In this document: positions 32,916 through 42,288 of the stretch, piece by piece
Layout: each line of letters opens with the position of its first letter
Position numbering within the stretch: position 1 is the stretch's first letter
DNA from: Helochares maculicollis
Lineage: Eukaryota > Arthropoda > Insecta > Coleoptera > Hydrophilidae
Length of the DNA stretch: 42,288 bases
Direction of reading: 5' to 3'
NCBI GenBank assembly: GCA_033557835.1
Contig: JAWQRO010000343.1
Span: forward strand, 1-42,288
The notes under the pieces: model-generated
Databases searched by the model: none
What the model saw: the letters and a program-made list of their open reading frames with translations, nothing else
Told to the model about the DNA's origin: nothing
Program-made: the position numbers and the translations under genes

Positions 32916-35568
32916 TCGCGCTCTCTTCGTTTAATACCAGTGAAAATCATAGCAAGATCATAAATTAAAAATTTAGCACACATACACGATTTCTTTATAT
33001 TCGCTGGGCGCTATTGCATGGGGGCGAAAAAGGCGTGGAAGATACCACGCCGCGCGTTGTTTGCACGTTGTCTGTGTATTTTATATCTTGTCTTTCAATG
33101 TTTACACGTAGCCTTTGTCGCAAAATCTCTGAAATTATTATCTTGACGAATAGAATTGATAAGGCACCGATATCAGATCGCCTGCTTGCCGAGACAATGT
33201 GCAACCCTGTATTGTCGATTTTATTTTGCGTACCTTGCGTCTCTGCGAGGTTATGGTGGGAGTCTTTACGACATAGTGCACTCAATTTATGTGGATTAAT
33301 AACATTGAAATATACAAGGGAAACATTTGAGCCTTCGCAGTACGAAGACATATCTAAGACTTATTTGTAAAATTTTTAACGAAGCGAAATGCGAAAGATT
33401 TATGCTGCCATCGTGCACTTGCCCGTCTGTGGGTCTACGCATCTGCCAGTCAAAAATGTTCAAATGTCCATTACTTCCATCAAGCCGTATAACTCCAACT
33501 GATATAAGCAATTTTAAAGATCCCATATCAAATACGGTGCGGTGCAGTGTGTGAGAGTTGAGCTCTCGTTATTTATTTGAAGCGGAGGGTAGGACTTCAC
33601 CGAAACATATTAATAAAACATTGCTTCGGTTTCATTGATTATACACCCGAGTTATTTATAGCTGCCTGACGGTACGGTTTTGCAGAGTTCTCCTGTCTAT
33701 ACACTGATTTGACATGCCACACCGGTGACTATAAGAGATCCTACATGCGAAATGTGTTCTTCGATACTAGCCGTGCTCTGCAGATAGACATTTCTACATA
33801 ACATCGCCTTTGGATCGTGAGCAGAGTAACTAACTATGGGACAATTGCTGGATGTGTACTTCTGTCATTGTTAATAATGGCTGATGGTAATACTACAAGG
33901 ACTCCAAAGATCCTTCCGACTTAACTGCAGAAATTGCCGTTACTAGCAAATCGGGGTGACCCGGTAACGAACATTCGTGTGAGATCATTTCTGCACTGCA
34001 ATTCGCCTATAGACACAAAGAATAATAATTCAATGTTGCTGGACGTGCAGGTCGAGATACATGTCTACAGCGACCGAATATTACATTACAAATGAAGGAA
34101 TAACGAGCATTTGCATGGTCATCGCTTCTATCTCCCAGCTTGTAGAATAACTTGGACACGATAACCAGGAAATAAATGAAAATGATTAATTGTTCGTGCT
34201 GATAGATTGGTTGGTTGCTGGTAGCCTAGAAACAACTTTATAGGTAGGTACTAATAGCTAAGGGTACTTGCATAAATTAATCTAAACGAGTCTTTGACCC
34301 CTCTCAGAGTGAAATGTAACGTCGAAAATTTCGTTCGACAGCCGAAATCTATTATTCATGTTATCCGATTCCCCCGTGAATTTCATATAGGTGTGCTTTT
34401 AAGGAATAACGGCATGCAGAAATATAAGAAGTGGTTCAAATGTTCCTTGGTTCTTAATGGGAGCATCACTTCCTGGATGCGGCGTAACTTTATCTCTTTA
34501 ATAATTTAGATTGTATGCAGAAAGATCGCGGTGGTTTGGGGTGAAAGTCCAAAATTTTTCGTGAAATATTCGTCCCAAGGGCCGCAAGTATTTCAAATTG
34601 TTGACCTCCATTCCACCTCTAGTTCATGGGAGCCCTGTAGGCAAACTCCCATCCGTATATTTGTTTTGATTATGAACATTGTTTTGCTGATTAAAGTAAA
34701 CACGTCACGGTAAATCATTATTAAGGTTCACCTCTCAACGTGTACACATATAGACTCAAGTTAAATACTGCGCTATTGCTCTGGGACACATTATTATGTA
34801 TGCTGGCTACGAAGTTTACTTAATTTCCGTATTGGGAATTCGTAAAGCACGACTGACACGTATTCCATTTAACATCAAATTACTGGACGTACATACATAT
34901 AATTAACTGAAACTTGAGTGCTTGCCTAGTATTTATAGCACAAAATGCCAGAAAATAGCCGTTGTTACATGCTATTCTTAAGTTGGGGTTCCGTTAGAGG
35001 TATCCGATATTGCATATGATAGAGCCATTGATTCTCTTCGTATGAGGATCCTAATGAGCATAAGAGCTGGGGACAAGATCGCCAGAGTTTAAAGGGCATT
35101 CGAAATGTTTGCTGATAAATATACCCGCAGACCGACGCGATCTTATTGTGATACAAATTAAAAGGGTTGTACAGTAAATTTAGCTGATGGTATCTTTATC
35201 AATTTATCAGTATTACAGAGGATCAGATGTACCACACGTAATTATTTAGTATATAATACAATATATCTTCTCCACAGCATGCGCCCGGTCCGGCTGCGAA
35301 ATAAATCACTTGGAGAATGTGGTAAATACAAAAAATAATCCATGCATTCTCATTCGTGAACACGAATTGAAATAAGTATCGTAGTGAGAGTGAGGATTTT
35401 TGCGAGTAATTTAATGGCAATAACTTCATAACATTTTGGCTGATTATATGATGAAAATCAGTACATCACTGCTTAGATTGAGCAAGTTCTAATTTCTTAT
35501 TAGTATTTACACTGGTATAGATAATTTCCTATGGGAGAAGCAACCAAATTGAAGTCGAATACAAGATA

Positions 35569-35721
35569 TCAAACCATGTAATAATCTTCGTTCTCCGCCC
35601 TGTCTTCCTCTATCGCTTGAACCAAGTATACCGTCAAGCTACTCAACAAAAACAGTATACCAAATATAAGTAAAACGAATAGTGTTATCAACACACCAGC
35701 GGATAGCTCTTTCTTTTCCAT
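35569..35721 (-). CDS. probable single-pass membrane micropeptide (50 aa)
   Basis: An uninterrupted 50-codon minus-strand frame runs from the ATG at 35721 to TGA at 35569. The product begins MEKKELSAGV, a short charged head. A strongly hydrophobic run of about 25 residues follows (LITLFVLLIFGILFLLSSLT, then VYLV). The tail is acidic, QAIEEDRAENEDYYMV. This head-helix-tail layout is typical of tail- or signal-anchored micropeptides that bind pumps, channels or other membrane proteins. The coding stretch is clearly richer in G+C than the very AT-rich DNA just upstream. The start context is AAAATTATGG. I do not recognise the family, and no partner gene is nearby. A chance ORF of this size is possible; the ordered composition argues against it. 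Topology with the acidic tail outside or inside cannot be decided. Confidence 0.5.
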   Translation of the reverse strand: MEKKELSAGVLITLFVLLIFGILFLLSSLTVYLVQAIEEDRAENEDYYMV

Positions 35722-38700
35722 AATTTTATTGAATAAAAAATTTAATTTTTAAGCAAATGACTTTTGTTTAATAAATGATCTTCTTATTCCTTATTCCGAA
35801 TATTTAGCATGAAAGTAACAATGAAACTTATTATACCCGAGCTCAGCATGGATGCTTAAATCTTTGGAACATTTCACAACTATTTCTAGTTTTTGCAAAT
35901 TTTAAATGATTAGTGGTTGCTTTCAAAACAACAATTTGTTTCATAAATAGCCTAGATAATAGTATTGCTATGATTATAAGAAATGCGCTGGACCTAATTT
36001 TGTTTAATAGAACATCAATGCGAACTAATAACTAACATTAATCAAAATCTATGAATGTAGACAGAAGTAATAACTCAATTAGTTTTTGTCCAAATTTAGG
36101 CAAATCAAACCTACTCACTGTTATTATCATAAACTATAATTGTTGAAGATCAGCATTTCGTGGCCTTGTTTATTCATATCAGACAGCTAAATAAAGCAGC
36201 CAATTCAAAATCATCAAAATAAAAAATATAGCAAAAACTATATAGCTGAACCTATACATTGCAGTGGGAGAACATACCCAGACAAGATAATTTTGCAACA
36301 CTTTTTAATATTATGGATATGTAACAATTCAACTCAACTCTACACCTCATTGTAACACTATACCAAATATTTTTAGCACCATGCAAACACCTTCATGCTC
36401 TCGATGGTCGTTCTAAACAATGCTCGCAGAAATTACGCGCAAGAAGGAAAGAATGGCTTACTTTCTCTCTGTTACTTAATCTTAATTGATGGTTAAAGAG
36501 GTCAAGTTCAACTTGTAGAGTTCAAAGCCAATTTGTTGTGTAATAAGGCTGCATTACTACAGCGTTTAAGTGCATAAGTACTTGCCTTACGTCCAGGAAT
36601 ACATCTCCAGACTAATTTCATTGATTTTCTTTCAAATCGCGTAAGGTGCTTACGTTTATACTTTACTGACAGCGAAACTCCAATAGATGAGTTTTATTGT
36701 TGGGAAAGATGATATATTGTAGGACAACAGGAGGGTTGCAAATTACTCATGTCCCACCCCAAGTTTTCGTACCCTCCGTTTTGCTATCGTCCACGGGATG
36801 ACAATCGATGTTAGGTCGGCAAATAGACTCTAATCCCCAGCCTATTGTACGCGAATTCAGCAAACTGAGTGATTCCACTGGAAGTTCAATTTCCCCAGAC
36901 GTCAAAACAAATATCAGATGGCACTTCTTCATATTGAATCATGTTGCATACACACGTTCCTATGAATAAATCCATTTTGATGCCGGACTAACATGTTGTT
37001 GCAACAACAGACTGCCGTCTGTAAATGAAACGCGCGTTGAAAAGCTGTAGGTCATTTTATTTCTTCGTCTTGTGTGGTAGTGGTCCGCTGGAAATACAGA
37101 CTAGTTATAAGACTGGCAACAGGAAGCGCCACTGCCCAAGCCCGCATGGCCTTATTTTTAGATATTCCACGGTTCATACTGTGAGTTATGGATATTTTGT
37201 TGAGTTGGTGTGTAAAAGTGTAACTAAATCGATTAAGGTTGTAGTGTCATTTATCACCAACGACGCGGCGCCTCAACACGACTTGAATCTCCTTCTCTCC
37301 CTTCTTTGAACAATATCATTATACGTGCCGATATGGCGCGTCCGCGGCGTATCGGGTTACAAAAAGGGCGCAAATAATCGGAGATCAGAAATTGTTTGAA
37401 GTCTGTTTCTTGACATTTGTTTAGAGCTGTTGAGTCACCAGCAAAAACAGACTGAGTTTCATTATGTTCAGGCTTGCAACACTCTTATTAAAATTTAACA
37501 AGTGGGAATGTCAGTATCCAAAATTAAATATTCTTCAAAATTATTTATTCTATTTAGCCGTAGGATTAAAGTTTAACTTTCCATCAAAAAATAATCAACT
37601 AAATACATTTTAATCATAAAAACTAAAACAATCAATAAGCTGAATGAAATCTAAATCCAAACAGTTACACGAAAATCATCAGCACATAAAATAATATCCA
37701 TAAATAATAGTAAAGATAGTAATGGCGAAAAAATAAAAACTTTAACGTTTTTAAAGAAATCCTACAATCTTACAATGCTACCACTGTCATCATTATCATA
37801 AAAACAGGTGAAACTCAAAACAAATTAAAAAAATATATTTATAAAAACTAAATATAAAAAATGTAAAGAAACACGTTAGAGAGAACAACTATCAAGAAAT
37901 TATATCTAAAGAAAAGACAAATAGTATAAGTTAAATACAATCAAAAACAACTTAGTAACAAAATTAAAACTGTCACGAATTTACTTTTTACTAAAAATTT
38001 ACAATAACTATGAACTATGTCGACCTATTACTACAATGTGTTAAAATTGCTACTACATCTAAATAAAAAGACCACTTAATAATACAATAATTTAACTTAA
38101 TAGAAATAAATAATAAAACAAACAAAAAACACCAGATTACTGCTGTAGAAGCCACTTCATCCGAAACACATATTCTCCTAAATTGTGCAATAAATAGAAC
38201 TAACAGAAACAGAAAATTTATTTCTAAACTTTTTATAATTTTGATTGGTAAACGGTATCATTTTTACATATTTTTCTGATATAATTTAAGAATAATTAAA
38301 CATAAATAAATACCTGTTTGAAAGTAGGCAAAAAATTAGTACCAATCTCTTTCTGACATTCATAACAGAAATCTTGTTTAATTTAATATACCAACTTTGG
38401 CAACAGCATCAAAGAGCAACAAGACAACAAAAAGGAGTTTAGAATCTACGTAGTAAGCCTTTAAATCAACGATTTATCAGTTAATCTAATAGTAGTATAA
38501 AAGCTAACAGTACATCGTTTGTCAAACACGCAATCAAACAAAAATATACTTTTGAACATGCACAGCCTGGGACCCCAAAAGAGATATATTTTGCCCCCTT
38601 CCTAGAGATATTAGCAAACAAGGACACTTCGTTTCTAACCAAATAAACAAATTTAACTTGAAGAGCCTCTTCAAACTTATTGACAATATTGACTTAAATT

Positions 38701-40234
38701 AAACGAAATGATAAAAATAGTTGTTGCACAAACCTTACTGCAAATGCACAAAATATTTATTTTGTTTTACTAAACCCATACAACGTTCTATAAATGACTA
38801 TAAGCCAAACCATTAAGAAGTAGAAGAAAGAAGTGAATTTATTTTCTACAATAATTATGATTTATGATTGATTTTATTTACACAGTCGTCATTTAATTTT
38901 ACGAATTGCTCAATGGCTGATATGGAATATAATAATATGAATCATCCCGGATAAACACCATAATACTTAGAACAGCTTATCACATTTTTAAGGCTCTCAA
39001 GGTTAAGGACTATTGTGTTTAAGCACGTACATTTTTAAAAATCCAATTTGTTTGTATTTTGCTTTAATGCATTTTTAAAATTATTTTACTGTCAAGAGAA
39101 AAATCCCGTAAATCTGTTGCGAACTATAGAAGTGTGGGCGTTTCAGCGATTGTATCTTTTGTTACTGTTTGACTGTGGACCAGAGATAATAAATTCAGTT
39201 CCAAAACCAAAAATTAACACCATTAAGAGTGTATTATACCCAGTTTTCGTAACCGTTATGACCCATAAAACCAGAGGCGATAAACATTTTTGAATTGCTT
39301 CATTCAGATACCATCATCTTCTGCCCATTATAAGAATATAAGTCATTCGCTAATAAAATTACAGCCAGCGAAAAATTAATGGTGTTTAACATACAATAAC
39401 AATAATAAAAAAAATTAATTTATTAGATGGATCATTAAGATATTTAAACAGGAATGCGGGAGTACCCTAACCTTTCATCTTTCATTCATAATAAAATTTT
39501 ATGCTTGCTCCTGTGGCCTCTTTTCTTGACATGCGTGGGCGTTTGAAACAATGTTTGCGCGAACAAACTAGCTTTTAATGAAATACGCGAGTATGCAAAA
39601 CAGCAAAGTGTTAATTATAGAGCAAATGATTTTTTATTAATCCGGCAATGATATATTGCTAATTAAAACATGTTAGCTCAAGAGTCTACATCAACGAAAA
39701 TCAAATTCTGTTCTAAGAAAACATGTAATCATGGGAGGATTAATTAGTCCGACACAATTACCAGGTTGTCTAGACAGCAGACGAATCTTGCAAGGAGCGA
39801 GTCCCTGAAGGTTACAAGGATAATAATTTTCATAAAGTATTGGTACCAACGGGCCTTCGTAATTGTATCATTTGTATTCTCGCACACGTGTAGTCTGCTG
39901 AACTATTGGAAACCCTACGTGGGAGGCGTATTATTTTATTTCTTACCGCAGCTATTACTGTTATTATTATCTCATTTTAAGAAATCAATAACTTCGTTAG
40001 GGGAAAATATGTGTAAAATAATTGAAAGATACTCAAGCGTCGTGTTTTTCATATTTCTAGTTTTCTAGTAAATTTAAAATATGGGCGTAGATGATATTTT
40101 ATGTAGACGTCCATTTTTATATTCTTTGTTAGAAATAAATAAGTAGATGATGGCTGCTGTCAAATTGCCAGAGATCTGTATTTCGTCGTGGGAAGTAGTA
40201 GCAGGGGCAGAAATATATCGACGATTTTAGCAGC
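35722..40234. other. AT-rich noncoding stretch
   Basis: No supported gene. 37490-38580 is extremely AT-rich and strongly biased to A on the plus strand. A perfect 16-bp palindrome, tgttgttgcaacaaca, lies at 36994-37009. A GC-richer island at 36720-37370 has open frames on both strands (36747-36932 minus, 37025-37309 plus) without known motifs. The 100-codon plus frame at 39766-40068 contains a hydrophobic run, but no family is recognised. Confidence 0.4.
36461..36535. repeat. dispersed noncoding repeat, copy 1
   Basis: This segment shares ordered blocks with 41812-41902 in the same orientation: tctctgttacttaatct, tggtta-agagg-caagttcaa and gagttcaaagcc, ending with aagccaat. The copies are separated by small insertions. 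It is not part of any recognised mobile element. Confidence 0.6.
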
Positions 40235-41020
40235 TGTATTAGAGCAGTGTATTTCTTCGACAAAGTGTCTTCACATTGATTAAAAGTTTTTAAAAATGTC
40301 CGTATCAGCATTATGTATGATGAAGGCGTCGGACCATCATTTACTGCCACAGAAGAAGAAAACATAGAGCGTACATCCACAACGGGCTTGGATTTTCGTA
40401 AAGTCTTTGTAAGATGAGTCCCAAAACAACTCATACAGCTGCATAAATAATAGCGCTTGAACATTTGCACACAAACATATAGACTGCTATGGTCATAATC
40501 GTCACTGATGATAAAACATGCATTCATCATTACGAACCGGAAAGTAAACGGCAGAATATGGAGTGAAAACATCCAAATAAACTCTGCTAGAGAATTATTG
40601 CAAGTCAATAATACACAAGAAAACTGATGCTTACAGCTTATGGGATTCACTAAATGTAGTACTGAAATATTATCTATCAGGGAAGGGGCACAACAATAAA
40701 CAGTGTGCAATACACTGGGGCGCTTACTGGAAAGCCGACAATTCGAAGCAAACGCCGAGGATTGCTGTTAGTCGTGTTGAGTTGTTGCACGACAACGGCT
40801 CACATGCTTCAGAAACTTAACTTAAAAGTAATGGCTTATCCTCCATGTAGTCTTGACATTGCTCCAACTGAATGATCCAGCTGAATGATCCACTCTAAGA
40901 GACATTCAATTGCTGTAAGCTTATAGATGAAGCAGTGAAGGAAGCCATTCCCGGTTTCCAGCTTAACCAAATTGATGAGGATTTCAGGAAGTTTGAGAAT
41001 GTCCGTTTCTTATTTGTTAT
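40235..41020 (+). mobile_element. mariner transposase relic, GDET-type subfamily
   Basis: Translated blocks run in order on the plus strand. MYDEGVGPSFTAT is the linker after the DNA-binding domain (about 40313). It is followed, after a probable internal deletion, by LDFRKVFVR*VPKQLIQLHK (about 40390). The first catalytic region reads IVTDDKTCIHHYEPESKRQN (from 40498). GTTINSVQY and KPTIRSKRRGLL follow (to about 40765). LLHDNGSHAS holds the second Asp. MAYPPCSLDIAPTE then stops: the third catalytic Asp (APSDYHLF in relatives) is Glu followed by TGA. DEAVKEAIPGF (40928 on) is the last block. Numerous stops make it inactive. The minus-strand 193-codon frame at 40129-40710 is its antisense shadow, despite being the longest frame in the window. 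Confidence 0.82.
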
Positions 41021-42288
41021 TACATTTTTAACCACATTGCGGATAGTAATGGATTTAGCCTTGTACTTCTATTCCACGACTAGCCAACGCAATGCCCTAT
41101 GCTCTAAGGCTCTCCACATACTGTAAAGGCTTCACTGAGAAAATAGTAACGTTGTTAGTCTTCGTAAAACTAACTTAAAACCTCCTCGAGTCCTATCTGC
41201 ATTTTAAAAGAATCTCACCTGACTTTATCTTTATGAAAAATTTATACGGAAAAGTTTGGTGGTTTCATTTGTTTCAGTTGCAATAAATTAGAAGGCGGGC
41301 ATTTAAGTCTGCAGATAAAAAATATACGTCTTATTAAGACATTTTCCACGAAATAACGATTTCCGGCCTGATCTTTCCACTCACGCTCCCTCTCATGGGA
41401 CGCTCGTCTCCGCTGTTTCCTGCAACAAGTGTAAGGGTCCTTCTTTCAATACTGGAGGGAAACGCTTGAACGATAAAATTAATTAAAAATGCTCTTAAGA
41501 GGAAACGCGGACGCTCAAACAAAGTCTAACTAATGAAACTTTCTGTTGTCATAACTCTAAGAAATGGAATTCCGCTAGAGATTCAAAATTAAACTCAGCA
41601 AAAAAAATAATGCAATTAAAAGCCTCAACGAACATTTCTTGAACGTTGTTTCAACAGCAGGTGACTAGCAAGGAGAAAATAGTGTAGTACAAGTTCAAGC
41701 TCATTTCATCGATATATTCTGAGGAAAAGCAAACGTTATGCAACGATAGTTTCCTATGACGCGTGCAAAAGAGTCGCGGAAAGGAAAAAAGAACAACAGC
41801 GGTCTCAATAACTTTCTCTGTTACTTAATCTGCCGACAAGTGCCGCTGGTGGTTATAGAGGCCAAGTTCAATTTTATCGAGTTCAAAGCCGACGAAAGCC
41901 AATATGCAGCTCGTCAATCGTTATGAAATGCGTTCGATAATGGCCAACGACATGTGGTTTGGTGCAGACGCTTTCTGTGCTTTGGCGACGGCCGGCATCC
42001 ACTCGGACCGCCCACAGCTTTCAAATAAACTGCATCTCCACTAATGTTATTATGAGCGAAATACTCTCCTTCCTATTGTGGAGGTTACGCAGTTTGAGTA
42101 TTCCCTCGGACAATTCCATTCGCTTTGCTTATTGCTTATTGTTGCATTAGAGTCTCTCGGCTTAGTCGTTACGCATGTTTTGATATTTTTCAGCAGATAT
42201 TTAGCATGGTTTTCCATAAACAATAATTTTGTATAGATAAGGATAAGTTTTGCAAATTAAATTTGACTGCCTCTTCTAAAGTTGAATA
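41021..42288. other. noncoding stretch to the window end
   Basis: Apart from the dispersed repeat at 41812-41902, nothing is recognised. Open frames at 41334-41522 (minus) and 41959-42150 (plus) lack family motifs. Confidence 0.4.
41812..41902. repeat. dispersed noncoding repeat, copy 2
   Basis: This is the partner of 36461-36535, about 5.3 kb away in the same orientation. This copy is longer by an insertion of about 10 bases (around tgccgacaagtgccgctgg) and a further one near the end. GC content is higher than in copy 1. Confidence 0.6.

Larger units (their letters stand above)
31511..35568. other. noncoding stretch with scattered open frames
   Basis: No supported gene. A perfect 12-bp inverted repeat with a 4-base loop lies at 31590-31617. 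32995-33370 is open for 118 codons on both strands and is richer in GC than its surroundings, and 33327-33554 is open on the plus strand; no domain is recognised. A possible Tc1-like scrap lies at 32790-32915. Smaller frames at 34294-34509, 34531-34713 and 34965-35156 show nothing diagnostic. Confidence 0.4.

Noticed and set aside
36994..37009. Perfect 16-bp palindrome tgttgttgcaacaaca
   Set aside because: Simple CAA/TTG palindromes of this kind are common in insect noncoding DNA; noted only within the stretch description.
40129..40710. 193-codon minus-strand ORF, the longest in the window
   Set aside because: The opposite strand carries ordered mariner transposase blocks; the minus product has no recognisable domain and is a shadow.
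1..42288. CRISPR arrays, tRNA or rRNA genes, bacterial-type operons
   Set aside because: None seen: the only regular repeat has no spacers, no tRNA-like A/B boxes with cloverleaf potential were noticed, and the sequence is eukaryotic in character.

Overview
The window looks like a piece of an insect chromosome. It is AT-rich, has almost no long open reading frames, and is littered with decayed transposons of families common in insects: several Tc1/mariner lineages, three different non-LTR retrotransposons and a Bel/Pao LTR retrotransposon. A fly is my best guess, from the repeat mix and the general sequence texture, but nothing here proves the order. Most of the window is intergenic or intronic DNA.

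Layout: 1-2890 is a stack of old mobile elements. It holds the 3' end of a mariner sitting inside an RTE-like LINE, followed by a minus-strand transposase relic of another IS630/Tc1/mariner lineage. 2891-7759 is AT-rich noncoding DNA. About 7760-8720 is a decayed minus-strand LINE 3' end, which explains a pyrimidine-rich plus strand. 8721-19610 shows nothing I can name. 19620-21085 is a minus-strand I-like LINE relic with its RNase H domain and terminal Cys/His motif. 21885-21980 is a small mariner-like scrap. 23106-23345 is the one gene I recognise with confidence, an intact single-exon MZT1 (MOZART1) gene for a gamma-tubulin complex microprotein. 24189-25324 is a degraded repeat with an internal duplicated segment. 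29090-31510 is a mariner relic split by a nearly complete but internally deleted Bel/Pao element with two LTRs and a 5-bp target duplication. 35569-35721 (minus) is a 50-codon ORF for a probable single-pass membrane micropeptide. 40235-41020 is another mariner relic from a different subfamily.

The two likely functional coding units, MZT1 and the micropeptide, are both tiny and isolated, and no operon-like or pathway link joins them. The most instructive structures are the Bel/Pao-in-mariner nest, whose exact boundaries can be read from the sequence, the 20-bp tandem array in the Bel/Pao leader, and the unannotated membrane micropeptide. All family assignments come from reading translated motifs by eye; no database search was possible.
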